DNA of 64,000 bases from contig OY770025.1 in NCBI GenBank assembly GCA_963669435.1, positions 3,844,001 to 3,908,000 of the forward strand, written 5' to 3'. Position 1 is the stretch's first letter; every line of letters begins with the position of its first letter. Of this stretch, positions 18,728 through 28,182 are shown one piece after another. Under the pieces are notes generated by a model. The model was not told where the DNA came from. It did not search any database and saw only the letters and a program-made list of their open reading frames with translations. This DNA is from CALJFL01 sp963669435. GTDB taxonomy: Bacteria; Pseudomonadota; Gammaproteobacteria; Pseudomonadales; Halieaceae. The position numbers and the translations under genes are program-made.

Positions 18728-20968
18728 ATGGCTCAGAAGCGTAAGTTAGCAGCAGTATTGTTGTCTTTGGGGTGCTTGCAAGCCGGATCGGTCTGGGCAC
18801 TGGGGTTGGGAGAAATGACTCTGGAGTCGTTCCTCAATGAGCCCCTGAAAGCCAAGGTCGACCTGCTGAACACGGGTGGTTTGCACCAGGACGAAATCAA
18901 GGTCCGGTTGGCAACTGCTGACGATTTCGATCGTATGGGCGTTGATCGCGCCTATTTTCTTACCGGCATCAAGTTTGAGGTCTCCGTTGGCAACGATGGC
19001 CGTGGAGTCATTACCTTGTCTTCCGATGACCCGGTACTGGAACCCTACCTGGATCTGATCGTGGAAACGCGCTGGCCCTCGGGTCGCTTGTTGCGTGAAT
19101 ATACTGTCCTGATAGATCCCCCGGCGTTTGACGACACCAATCCCGTAATCTCTGCCTCAGAGCGAGTTTACGAGGAGGAAGGTATCGCCCCAGGCGACGA
19201 CTCTCAGGATAAAAAAAAACAGGAAATTAAGGCTACATCCGGGACTACGGTAGATATCAAGCCGTCCGGGCTCGCCCCGGGCGCTATGCCCCAGCGTGAT
19301 TTCAGCGCTGACACCACAGGAACTCCACTGTCTGGCAACCGCTACATGATCAAGCGGGATGAGACCCTTTGGACCATCGCACTGGCAGCAAAGCCAGATG
19401 GCACCACGGTTCAGCAAACCATGCTGGAAATCCAACGCATGAACCCCGACGCCTTTATCGACGGCAATATCAATCGCATCAAGGCCGGCTATATCATCTA
19501 CCTCCCCACCGAGAGCGAGTACCATTCCAACGATGTTGCCGCGGCGATGGAGGAGGTCAGCCAGCAAAATGAGGATTGGCGGGCAGGCCGGGCGTCTGCA
19601 CCCCTCGAAGACAGTGGCCCGTCTCTGCGAATTTCTGCCGATGCGGGCGGCGATGAAAGTGGCGCCGGCGACGCGGATAGTGACGGCGGCTTGAGCGCAG
19701 CCAGCGCCATGGAAGAACTGGATCGCGCTGAACTGGAAAATATGGATATGCAGGGTCAGGTAGATGCCCTGACTGAGCAACTCGACACGCTCGAGCGTAT
19801 TGTCGACGTTAAAGACGACCAGATCGCGGCCTTACAGGCTGCCCTGGAAGAGGCCCAGCGCCAAGCGGAGATGGGGTCAGACCCCACAATTGACGCTGCC
19901 GATCTGGACTACGCCCCGGTCGAAGACAGTGCAACGGAAGGGGCGATGGCAGAGGACACAGTCGGTGCTGCGGCTGATGCAGGAGCCGCAGTGGCGCCTG
20001 CAGTCCAGGTTGAAGAAGCACCAAAGCCAGCCCCAACCCCTGCACCGACCCCGCGCCCTGCACCGCAGCCTGAGCAGAGCGGCGGCTTGTTCAGTAATCT
20101 CTACTACATCATTGGTGCGGTGGTTCTGGCGCTGTTGGCTGGCCTGTTTTTCTGGCGCCGTCGCAATGCAGATGCCGAAGAACCGACAGTTGCTACCGCT
20201 GCTGCCGCCCGACCTCGCGCCCGGGATGCTTTCGAGGGAGTACAGTTGAAGGAACAGGAGGTAGAGGTCGCCGAGCCTGAAATTCCTGCCCCGGCTGAGA
20301 CGTCAGCTTCGGACCTGGACCAGGCTGAGGAGGAAGAAAAAGCCAATCGCGGCTATGGCCAGCGGAAAAATGATGAGTATGCCTCCGACGCCGACAGTGG
20401 TGACGCCCTGGCAGAGGCTGATATTTATATAGCCTACGGCCGCTACCCGCAGGCTGCTGACCTGCTGAAAACTGCCATCGAGGGCGAGCCCGAGAACATG
20501 GCTTACCGGGTCAAGTTGCTGGAGCTGAGTCTGGAGATGGGTGAGCCTGGCGAGGCAGAATCCCAGTTGTCCGCTATACAGGCGGGTGGCGACGACGCCA
20601 GCATCGCCCAGGCCGAGGCCCTGATGTCGGGTGGTGCCAAGTCGGAGCCAGATGCGGCCCCGGATGTACTGAGTGACATGGGAGCAGAATCACTGGAAGC
20701 GGATTTCAATAGCCTCGAGGTAGACGACGGCAGCGCCGGTGAGCAAGTGGAAGAACTGGATCTCAGTGAAGATTTTGATGCCGACGACGATGAAGAGATG
20801 GTCTTCGCTGCCGAGGGCAACACCATGTCCACCAAGCTCGACCTCGCACGTGCCTATATGGATATGGGCGATGAAGACGGCGCTCGCCAGATCCTTGAAG
20901 AGGTCGCCGCAGAGGGCGACGCTGACCAGCAGACTGAGGCTAATTCACTCCTAGAGCGGCTTGGCTGA
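18728..20968 (+). CDS. fimV: FimV-type inner-membrane hub protein
   Basis: 746 residues. Residues 1-24 are a signal peptide, followed by the conserved periplasmic FimV N-terminal domain (LNEPLKAKVDLL). A LysM-like peptidoglycan-binding domain lies near residues 205-260 (YMIKRDETLWTIA). Then come an acidic coiled coil (about 330-385), a Pro-rich linker, one membrane helix (LYYIIGAVVLALLAGLFFW, near 458-476) and a cytoplasmic TPR part ending in a FimV C-terminal domain. Family members organise type IV pili, polar landmarks and secretion. It overlaps truA by eight bases. Confidence 0.93.
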   Translation: MAQKRKLAAVLLSLGCLQAGSVWALGLGEMTLESFLNEPLKAKVDLLNTGGLHQDEIKVRLATADDFDRMGVDRAYFLTGIKFEVSVGNDGRGVITLSSDDPVLEPYLDLIVETRWPSGRLLREYTVLIDPPAFDDTNPVISASERVYEEEGIAPGDDSQDKKKQEIKATSGTTVDIKPSGLAPGAMPQRDFSADTTGTPLSGNRYMIKRDETLWTIALAAKPDGTTVQQTMLEIQRMNPDAFIDGNINRIKAGYIIYLPTESEYHSNDVAAAMEEVSQQNEDWRAGRASAPLEDSGPSLRISADAGGDESGAGDADSDGGLSAASAMEELDRAELENMDMQGQVDALTEQLDTLERIVDVKDDQIAALQAALEEAQRQAEMGSDPTIDAADLDYAPVEDSATEGAMAEDTVGAAADAGAAVAPAVQVEEAPKPAPTPAPTPRPAPQPEQSGGLFSNLYYIIGAVVLALLAGLFFWRRRNADAEEPTVATAAAARPRARDAFEGVQLKEQEVEVAEPEIPAPAETSASDLDQAEEEEKANRGYGQRKNDEYASDADSGDALAEADIYIAYGRYPQAADLLKTAIEGEPENMAYRVKLLELSLEMGEPGEAESQLSAIQAGGDDASIAQAEALMSGGAKSEPDAAPDVLSDMGAESLEADFNSLEVDDGSAGEQVEELDLSEDFDADDDEEMVFAAEGNTMSTKLDLARAYMDMGDEDGARQILEEVAAEGDADQQTEANSLLERLG

Positions 20969-21800
20969 TCATCCCGGCACCTTTTCCAATGAGCCACTGC
21001 CGCCCGGCAGTCGGCTCGCCTGCTGCATAGAATACGACGGCAGCAGTTTCAGTGGCTGGCAGTCGCAGCCGCATCTCGAGGTTGATACCGTACAGGAAAC
21101 CCTGGAGTCAGCGCTCTCAGCAGTGGCCAATCAGGCCGTCAAAGTGGCCTGCGCAGGGCGCACGGATACCGGAGTGCACAGTGTGGGCCAGGTCGTACAT
21201 TTCGACGACCCGATTGGCAGAAGCTGCAAAAACTGGGTGTTTGGGACCAATGCGCACCTGCCCGCCAGTGTGAGGGTGGTGTGGGCGGTCCCCGTGGACG
21301 AACAGTTTCATGCGCGTTTCTCAGCGGTGTCCCGCCGCTACCGCTACATCATCGCCAATACGGCAGTGAGACCGGCGCTATTAGCCGGGCAGGTGAGTTG
21401 GGTGCGTGGAGCGCTGGATGCCAACCGCATGCAGCGCGCGGCGCAACACTTGTTGGGTGAGCTGGACTTTAGTGCCTTCCGTGCGGCAAGTTGCCAATCG
21501 CACACGGCCATGCGCAATGTCTCGGAGATAACGGTAAGCGGGCGAGGGCAGTTAGTCATCGTGGATATTGAGGCCAACGCCTTCCTGCATCACATGGTGC
21601 GCAATATCGTGGGTTCATTGATCAGCGTCGGCAGTGGCCGTCAGCCAGAGGAGTGGATTGCCGAATTACTTGCTGGCAGGGATCGCACCGTTGCCGCCGA
21701 TACCGCCGCCCCGGACGGCCTGTACCTGACGGTTGTTCGATACCCGGACGCCTACGCGCTGCCAACGGGCCGATACGGCCCGCTGTTCGTTGCGGACTGA
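20961..21800 (+). CDS. truA: tRNA pseudouridine(38-40) synthase TruA
   Basis: Makes pseudouridine at tRNA positions 38-40. 279 residues; the start TTG at 20961 overlaps the fimV stop. The catalytic motif CAGRTDTGVHS holds Asp69, and YRYIIAN and HHMVRNIVGSL are conserved TruA blocks. The N-terminal extension before LACCIEYDG is about 18 residues, so an internal start is possible. Confidence 0.93.
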   Translation: MADHPGTFSNEPLPPGSRLACCIEYDGSSFSGWQSQPHLEVDTVQETLESALSAVANQAVKVACAGRTDTGVHSVGQVVHFDDPIGRSCKNWVFGTNAHLPASVRVVWAVPVDEQFHARFSAVSRRYRYIIANTAVRPALLAGQVSWVRGALDANRMQRAAQHLLGELDFSAFRAASCQSHTAMRNVSEITVSGRGQLVIVDIEANAFLHHMVRNIVGSLISVGSGRQPEEWIAELLAGRDRTVAADTAAPDGLYLTVVRYPDAYALPTGRYGPLFVAD

Positions 21801-21860
21801 AGACAGCTCTGGGGCCTATCTGCTATGATTGCGCCTCCAAAATTCTGACTAAACCAGCCA

Positions 21861-22484
21861 GTGCCTTACACGCGTATCAAAATTTGCGGTATCACCAGGC
21901 CGGAAGATGCGCAGGTGGCGGTGGCCCACGGGGCCGACGCTATTGGGCTGGTGTTTTACGCCAACAGTCCGCGTGCGGTAAACCCCGGTCAAGCCGAGGA
22001 AATTCTCAGGGTGGTGCCACCCTTTGTTTCCACGGTTGCACTGTTTGTCGATGAGCAGGCCAGCGTGATTGAAGGCATCATGTCAGCGCTGCCTATCGAT
22101 ATGCTGCAGTTTCACGGCGAAGAAAGCGCAGACTTTTGTGAGCAGTTTCGACGCCCCTATCTCAAGGCCCTGCGGGTGAAACCCGGATTGGACCTGGTGG
22201 AGGCGGCCGCGCCCTATGGCAGTGCCCGGGGCTTGCTGCTCGATAGCTGGCAGGAAGGTGTACCCGGTGGCACCGGAAAAACCTTTGAGTGGGGTTTGGC
22301 TGAATCACTGCGTGAACATGCTGTGGTGTTAGCCGGCGGGCTCAGCGCCGCCAATGTCGGCGAGGCGATAGCCCGGCTTGCGCCCGCAGGCGTAGACGTC
22401 AGCGGGGGTGTGGAATCGGCGCCTGGGATCAAAGATGCCGGGCGCATAAAAGAGTTTATTAGCGCGGTACGCGCAACAGACTAA
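21861..22484 (+). CDS. trpF: Phosphoribosylanthranilate isomerase
   Basis: Amadori isomerisation step of tryptophan synthesis. 207 residues, a TIM barrel with the N-terminal KICGITRPEDA (catalytic Cys9), LQFHGEE, and the phosphate-binding C-terminal DVSGGVESAPGIKD. The start is GTG at 21861. It sits seven bases before trpB, and the trpF-trpB-trpA group is probably one transcript. Confidence 0.95.
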   Translation: MPYTRIKICGITRPEDAQVAVAHGADAIGLVFYANSPRAVNPGQAEEILRVVPPFVSTVALFVDEQASVIEGIMSALPIDMLQFHGEESADFCEQFRRPYLKALRVKPGLDLVEAAAPYGSARGLLLDSWQEGVPGGTGKTFEWGLAESLREHAVVLAGGLSAANVGEAIARLAPAGVDVSGGVESAPGIKDAGRIKEFISAVRATD

Positions 22485-22491
22485 CGGTGTA

Positions 22492-23715
22492 ATGATGACT
22501 ACGGAAATGACCAGGGAATTGTTTTCAACAGTGCCTGACGCAGAGGGCAGGTTCGGCAAGTACGGTGGCAAGTTTGTCGCCGAAACGCTGATGTCTGCAT
22601 TGGCTGAACTGGAGACACTGTATACGAGGCTGTCGAAGGACCCGGATTTTCAGCGTGAATTCGATGCCGACCTCGCTCACTACGTGGGCCGTCCTTCGCC
22701 ACTTTATGAAGCCACCCGCTGGTCTGACCAGGTGGGCGGTGCGCGTATCTGGCTCAAGCGCGAAGACCTTAACCACACGGGTGCGCACAAGGTGAACAAC
22801 ACCATTGGCCAGGCGTTACTGGCCAAGCACTCGGGTAAGCAGCGGGTGATTGCTGAAACTGGCGCCGGCCAACATGGTGTGGCAACGGCCACCATTGCCG
22901 CGCGTTTGGGACTGGAATGCGAAGTGTTCATGGGCGAAGAAGACATACAGCGCCAGGCGCTGAATGTGTATCGTATGAAGTTGCTGGGCGCCAAGGTGGT
23001 GTCGGTCACCTCTGGTTCGAGAACACTAAAGGACGCCATGAACGAAGCCATGCGCGACTGGGTAACCAACGTTGATGATACGTTTTACATCATAGGCACT
23101 GTCGCGGGCCCGCATCCTTATCCGATGTTGGTACGGGATTTTCAATCGGTCATTGGTCGCGAAGCGCGCGCCCAGTCCCTGGAGCAGGCCGGTAAGTTGC
23201 CCGATGCCCTGGTAGCCTGTGTCGGCGGCGGATCCAACGCCATTGGATTGTTTCACCCGTTCCTGGCCGATGACAGTGTGGCCATGTACGGTGTTGAGGC
23301 GGGCGGCCTCGGTGTTGATACCACTGAGCACGCCGCACCATTGACCGCGGGTACGCCGGGGGTGTTGCACGGCAACCGTACTTACCTGATGCAGGATGAG
23401 GACGGACAGATCATGCATACCCATTCGGTGTCAGCGGGATTGGATTATCCCGGGGTCGGGCCTGAACATTCCTGGCTCAAGGACATAGGCCGGGTTAACT
23501 ACGTGGTTGCCAATGACGATGAAGCCTTGGCCGCATTCCACAAGCTAACGCGTATCGAGGGCATCATGCCTGCCCTGGAATCATCCCACGCGCTGGCCTA
23601 CGCAGAGAAGCTGGCGGCGACCATGTCGCCCGAGCAGATGATAGTCGTCAACCTGTCGGGTCGCGGCGATAAAGATATTCATACCGTCGCCCAGATCGAC
23701 GGTCTCGAGATGTAG
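22492..23715 (+). CDS. trpB: Tryptophan synthase beta chain
   Basis: Condenses indole and serine to tryptophan with pyridoxal phosphate. 407 residues. The PLP lysine is Lys100 in EDLNHTGAHKVNN, and the phosphate-binding Gly loop CVGGGSNAIGLF is present. Start 22492 (ATGATG); the second ATG may be used. It is followed by trpA after 13 bases. Confidence 0.96.
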   Translation: MMTTEMTRELFSTVPDAEGRFGKYGGKFVAETLMSALAELETLYTRLSKDPDFQREFDADLAHYVGRPSPLYEATRWSDQVGGARIWLKREDLNHTGAHKVNNTIGQALLAKHSGKQRVIAETGAGQHGVATATIAARLGLECEVFMGEEDIQRQALNVYRMKLLGAKVVSVTSGSRTLKDAMNEAMRDWVTNVDDTFYIIGTVAGPHPYPMLVRDFQSVIGREARAQSLEQAGKLPDALVACVGGGSNAIGLFHPFLADDSVAMYGVEAGGLGVDTTEHAAPLTAGTPGVLHGNRTYLMQDEDGQIMHTHSVSAGLDYPGVGPEHSWLKDIGRVNYVVANDDEALAAFHKLTRIEGIMPALESSHALAYAEKLAATMSPEQMIVVNLSGRGDKDIHTVAQIDGLEM

Positions 23716-23728
23716 GGAGATACAACAC

Positions 23729-24550
23729 GTGAGTCGTATTGCTGGACGTTTCCAGGACCTTGCTGCGCAGGGTCGTAAAGCATTGATTCCCTACGTGGTG
23801 GCGGGCGACCCCGGCACTGACCTCACTGTGCCACTGATGCATGCACTGGTAGAAGCGGGCGCCGATATCATTGAACTGGGTGTGCCGTTTTCAGACCCCA
23901 TGTCAGAGGGCCCGGTTATTCAACTGGGACACGAACGTGCGCTGGCTAATAAAGTGGGTCTGCGCAACGTGCTCGCGATGGTGCGCGAGTTCCGCGAGCA
24001 GGATCAGGATACCCCGGTGCTGCTGATGGGCTATGCCAACCCCGTTGAGTATATGGGTTATGCAAGGTTCGCCGATGCCGCGGCGGCCGACGGCGTAGAC
24101 GCGTTGCTTACCGTTGATATTCCGCCGGAAGAAGTGGAGGCGGTAAATGCGGAGCTGCAGCGCGTAGGCATGGACAATATTTTCTTGATAGCACCGACCA
24201 CGCCGGATGCGCGAGTTGAAGTTATCACCGGGCAGGCCAGCGGCTTTATTTATTACGTTGCGCTAAAAGGCGTGACCGGGGCCGGCCATCTCGATACCGC
24301 TGATGTTGCTGAAAAGCTTGAGGCTATCCGCGCGCACACGAACCTGCCGCTGGCGGTAGGTTTTGGAATCAAGGATGCAGAATCCGCTCGAGCTGTCGCC
24401 CAGGTGGCCGACGGTGTAGTGGTGGGTAGCGCGCTGGTCAACCTGCTCGGTCAGGCCGCGGCCCGGGGCGAATCGAACGAGGCGACTATCGCCGACGCCA
24501 CCAACTTGCTTGCTGATATTCGTAAAGGAATTGACAGTATCTCTTCCTAG
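23729..24550 (+). CDS. trpA: Tryptophan synthase alpha chain
   Basis: Cleaves indole-3-glycerol phosphate to indole. 273 residues; the GTG start follows trpB by 13 bases. The TIM barrel contains IIELGVPFSDPMSEGPVIQ: Glu49, one catalytic residue, is kept, but the position equivalent to catalytic Asp60 is Glu60 (codon GAG) rather than the usual Asp. The phosphate-binding GVTGAG and GFGI are intact. Confidence 0.95.
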   Translation: MSRIAGRFQDLAAQGRKALIPYVVAGDPGTDLTVPLMHALVEAGADIIELGVPFSDPMSEGPVIQLGHERALANKVGLRNVLAMVREFREQDQDTPVLLMGYANPVEYMGYARFADAAAADGVDALLTVDIPPEEVEAVNAELQRVGMDNIFLIAPTTPDARVEVITGQASGFIYYVALKGVTGAGHLDTADVAEKLEAIRAHTNLPLAVGFGIKDAESARAVAQVADGVVVGSALVNLLGQAAARGESNEATIADATNLLADIRKGIDSISS

Positions 24551-24599
24551 AACCACTGGACCGTGGCGTTTATAATGGCCGCTTGTAGCGGGGGAACCT

Positions 24600-25535
24600 A
24601 TGAGCTGGATTGACAAAATCTTACCTACCGGGGTGCGCAAGGATGACAGTGCCAAGCGGGCCAGCGTTCCGGAGGGCTTGTGGCGCAAGTGCGTCAAGTG
24701 CGACGCGGTGCTGTACCGGCCCGATGTCGAGCGCAATGACGATGTCTGTCCCAAGTGCGACCATCACATGCGCATTGGTGCCCGTCGCCGCTTAGATATC
24801 TTCCTGGACCCCGGCCACACAGAAATCCTCAGCGACATCGAGCCAGTCGATCGCCTGAAGTTCAAAGACAAAAAACGTTACCGTGATCGCTTGGCGGGTG
24901 CGCAAAAGTCTACCGGGGAGAAAGATGCGCTGATTGCCAGTCGCGGCACTCTGCAGGACATGCCCGTGGTGGTGGTAGCCTTTGAATTCAACTTTCATGG
25001 CGGATCCATGGGCTATGCCGTGGGGGAGAAGTTTACCCGCGCAGCGCAACTGGCGCTGGATGAGAATATCCCGCTGGTCTGTTTTTCCGCCAGTGGCGGT
25101 GCGCGTATGCAGGAAGCACTGATTTCACTGATGCAAATGGCCAAGACCAGCGCTGTGATCGAGCGCATGAAGCAGGCGGGTATACCCTATATATCGGTTA
25201 TGACTGACCCTATTTATGGCGGCGTATCTGCTTCCCTGGCACTGCTGGGCGATATCAATATCGCCGAGCCCGATGCCCGGGCGGGTTTTGCGGGTCCCAA
25301 CATCATTGAGCAGACCATCCGGCAGAAATTACCCAAGGGCTTTCAGCGCAGTGAATTCCTGCTGGATCACGGCGCAATCGATATGATCGTACACCGCAAC
25401 GAAATGCGCGCGACCATTGGCAGGCTGCTTTCCAAGTTCACAGGAACCGCACATGCGGAAGAGCCCGAGCATGTGTTTGTGCCTACCCCTGATCTCGTCG
25501 AGCCTGAAACTGAGCCACAGCAGGGAGATGAGTAG
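24600..25535 (+). CDS. accD: Acetyl-CoA carboxylase carboxyltransferase beta subunit
   Basis: Transfers carboxyl from biotin to acetyl-CoA, the first step of fatty-acid synthesis, with AccA. 311 residues. The N-terminal zinc ribbon has Cys31, Cys34, Cys50 and Cys53; the crotonase fold carries FSASGGARMQE and DPIYGGVSASLA. A TATAAT sequence at 24571-24576 may be a -10 element. The stop overlaps folC by eight bases. Confidence 0.96.
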   Translation: MSWIDKILPTGVRKDDSAKRASVPEGLWRKCVKCDAVLYRPDVERNDDVCPKCDHHMRIGARRRLDIFLDPGHTEILSDIEPVDRLKFKDKKRYRDRLAGAQKSTGEKDALIASRGTLQDMPVVVVAFEFNFHGGSMGYAVGEKFTRAAQLALDENIPLVCFSASGGARMQEALISLMQMAKTSAVIERMKQAGIPYISVMTDPIYGGVSASLALLGDINIAEPDARAGFAGPNIIEQTIRQKLPKGFQRSEFLLDHGAIDMIVHRNEMRATIGRLLSKFTGTAHAEEPEHVFVPTPDLVEPETEPQQGDE

Positions 25536-26805
25536 CGATTCACTCGATCGCTGGCTGCATCGTCTCGAATCCCTCCACCCTACAGAAATAGAACTTGGCC
25601 TGGAGCGGGTTGGTGAGGTTGCTCGCCAGCTGCAGCTTTTGCCGCTGCCCATGCCGTGTATCACCCTTGCGGGAACGAATGGCAAGGGCTCAACCGCGGC
25701 GGTAATCGAGGCGGTTGCCTCTGCCGCAGGCCTTGTTACTGGACTGTGTTCGTCACCACACCTGCTGTCTTACAACGAACGTATTCGCGTGGGCGGCTCC
25801 AACGCAACGGACGCCGAAATTGTCGCGGCCTTTGAGGCTATCGAGCAGGCACGCGGCGACATCAGCCTGACCTATTTCGAGTTTGCCACGCTGGCTGCGC
25901 TGTATGTTTTCCAGCAACGGCAGGTCGACCTGGCCATTCTCGAGGTTGGTCTTGGCGGCCGCCTGGATGCCGTTAACATTGTCGACGCGGATGTGGCCGT
26001 CGTTACCAATATTGCCCTGGATCATCAGGATTGGTTGGGGGATACCCGCGATGCTATCGGGGCGGAAAAGGCCGGCATTATCCGCCGCGATAAACCCGTG
26101 GTGGTGGCTGACCGCGATCCGCCCACCGGCCTGGTACAGGCAATTGAGCGAGCGGGCGCGCAGCCTCTGTTTATTGGCAGGCAGTTTGATTGTCAAACGC
26201 GTGCCGATGGTTGCCAGGTGACCCTTAACGCCGCTGAAGGCGCGGCGCAGACGATAGAGTGCGGTGGCAACGTGCGCGTACTGCCCGAGAATATATCCGC
26301 GGCACTACAGGCTTTACTCCTGGCCGGTGTGGCGTTCGATCCGCAGGCGCTGCCAGGCATACTGGCACAGCTGCAGCTGCCCGGACGATTACAGCAGGTT
26401 GAATTGGGTGGCCAGGCGGTCCTGTTAGATGTTGCGCACAATCCCGCATCGATTAATAAACTGCATGAATATATATCGGTAAACCCTTGTAAAAAAAGGG
26501 AAATAGCATTATTTTCTGTGATGCGGGATAAGGATATCCAGGCCATGGTCGAAAGTTGTGTTGACCAGTTCGACGCCTGGGTTATCGGCGGGCAGCCGGA
26601 AAACAAGCGGGCTGCGGATGCCATGGAGGTGGCGTCTTGTGTGCAAGCGGCCGGGGGCAGGTCGGTTAGCACGGCAGAAGATTTGCAAACTGCCTATCAA
26701 CAAACCAGAAGCCTTATGGAAGAGGGCGATCGGCTGGTAGTATTCGGTTCTTTCCACACCGTTGCGGCGGTGATGCCGTGGGTAGAAAGAGAACTTGGGA
26801 CGTAA
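25528..26805 (+). CDS. folC: Dihydrofolate synthase / folylpolyglutamate synthase
   Basis: Adds glutamate to dihydropteroate and to folates. 425 residues from ATG 25528; the longer frame into accD is not used. The P-loop TLAGTNGKGSTAAVIEA (near residues 46-62), the DHQDWLGDT segment and the C-terminal ligase domain after LLDVAHNPAS are the Mur-ligase hallmarks. It overlaps accD and is followed three bases later by a SPOR protein, as in Pseudomonas. Confidence 0.95.
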   Translation: MSSDSLDRWLHRLESLHPTEIELGLERVGEVARQLQLLPLPMPCITLAGTNGKGSTAAVIEAVASAAGLVTGLCSSPHLLSYNERIRVGGSNATDAEIVAAFEAIEQARGDISLTYFEFATLAALYVFQQRQVDLAILEVGLGGRLDAVNIVDADVAVVTNIALDHQDWLGDTRDAIGAEKAGIIRRDKPVVVADRDPPTGLVQAIERAGAQPLFIGRQFDCQTRADGCQVTLNAAEGAAQTIECGGNVRVLPENISAALQALLLAGVAFDPQALPGILAQLQLPGRLQQVELGGQAVLLDVAHNPASINKLHEYISVNPCKKREIALFSVMRDKDIQAMVESCVDQFDAWVIGGQPENKRAADAMEVASCVQAAGGRSVSTAEDLQTAYQQTRSLMEEGDRLVVFGSFHTVAAVMPWVERELGT

Positions 26806-26808
26806 GTA

Positions 26809-27498
26809 GTGGATAACATACTCAAACAACGACTGATTGGTGCTTTGATCCTGATAGCACTCGGCGTTGTTTTCTGGCCAATCATTTTTGTCGAGCCCGA
26901 GTCTGCTGCGGGCTTGTCTGGCGCACGTATGCCACCGCCACCCGCCGTCGATACCACCCCCATAGAGCCGCCTGACAAGGCGGGTTTGCGGACCACCCCG
27001 GAGCTTGATGTACAGAACCAGGCGCGCGCGCAGGAGCAGGATGCCGCCTCCGATGTTGTCGCCGCCGCAAGCGCTGATGCTGACGCCACGGCGGACGAAT
27101 CTGCTGCTGGCGACGCCACAACGAGGGAAGAATCACAGGATTCCGGGGGAGCTGCGCCAATGGCTGCAGCAGTGCCGGCGCAGCAGTCCACACCGCCGTC
27201 CACACAGACAGCTCGCAGCGAGCCACCGGTGAAGCCCACCATCGACGCCGAGGGCGTTCCGGTTGCCTGGATACTGCAGGTGGTGAGTCTCAGCGCCAAG
27301 GCCAATGCGGAGTCTGTTCGGGACGACCTGATTAGCGGTGGGCATAAGGCCTACGTTAAACCGATTAAACGCGGCGATAAAACCCTGTATCGCGTCTATG
27401 TCGGTCCCAAGTTCGAGCGTGCCCGGCTGGAGTCAATCAAGCCCCGGGTCGACCGCCAGTTTGGCGTCAGCTCCATGATCGTGCGTTACGTTCCCTGA
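26809..27498 (+). CDS. dedD: SPOR-domain protein, DedD-like
   Basis: 229 residues. One N-terminal membrane helix (about residues 10-28), a long Ala/Asp/Glu/Pro-rich linker, and a C-terminal SPOR domain (about 150-229) that binds denuded septal peptidoglycan. The position between folC and cvpA matches dedD. The start is GTG at 26809. The role is in late cell division or septal wall remodelling. Confidence 0.85.
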   Translation: MDNILKQRLIGALILIALGVVFWPIIFVEPESAAGLSGARMPPPPAVDTTPIEPPDKAGLRTTPELDVQNQARAQEQDAASDVVAAASADADATADESAAGDATTREESQDSGGAAPMAAAVPAQQSTPPSTQTARSEPPVKPTIDAEGVPVAWILQVVSLSAKANAESVRDDLISGGHKAYVKPIKRGDKTLYRVYVGPKFERARLESIKPRVDRQFGVSSMIVRYVP

Positions 27499-27616
27499 AC
27501 GGGGTGACTTTATTCCATTTATTGTGCAGGGTCCGCTCTGATAAAATCGGCGCCAACAAACGCAGAGCGTACGGCGTCAACGTGAGCGTCCTGGATAAAT
27601 CCATGGGTAAATTTTA

Positions 27617-28147
27617 GTGCAGCAGTACTGGCCGGACTGGTCCCAATTGAACGGCCTGGATTGGTTCATACTGGTTGTCGTCACGATCTCGATATTGATC
27701 AGCCTGTGGCGTGGGTTTGCGCGAGAGGCATTGTCGCTGGCGGGCTGGGTACTCGCCTTTATTCTCGCTAACCTGTTTGCCGGCGTGCTCGCGTCACTGC
27801 TGTCAGACCTTATCGTTAACCAGACTGGCCGCTACATCGTTGCCTGGGCATTGATCTTTGTGTTGACGCTGGTGTTAACGGGGCTAACCGCAAAGCTGGT
27901 GTCACACCTGATGAAGGTTTCGGGCCTGGGTTTGCTGGACCGGTTATTGGGGACCGTGTTCGGATTTGCGCGGGGCGTGCTCATCATCATGGCCCTGGTA
28001 TTCGTGGTACGACTCATGGTGCCGCCCGCTGAACAACAGTGGCTGCGCGAGTCACAGCTGATGCCCCATATCGACATTCTGATGGACTGGTCACAGATGG
28101 TGTTTGAAAAGGTTAAACCCCAGTCCTGGCGTGGTTTGCAGGCTTAG
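27617..28147 (+). CDS. cvpA: CvpA-family membrane protein
   Basis: 176 residues with four hydrophobic helices (about 17-34, 36-66, 73-95 and 110-132) and the CvpA N-terminus (GLDWFILVVVTISILISLWRG). In enterobacteria the family is linked to colicin V production and envelope stress. It directly precedes purF, as usual. The GTG start has no clear ribosome site. Confidence 0.9.
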   Translation: MQQYWPDWSQLNGLDWFILVVVTISILISLWRGFAREALSLAGWVLAFILANLFAGVLASLLSDLIVNQTGRYIVAWALIFVLTLVLTGLTAKLVSHLMKVSGLGLLDRLLGTVFGFARGVLIIMALVFVVRLMVPPAEQQWLRESQLMPHIDILMDWSQMVFEKVKPQSWRGLQA

Positions 28148-28182
28148 GAGATGAACGTGCACGACAACGAGGTGTCTACCCC

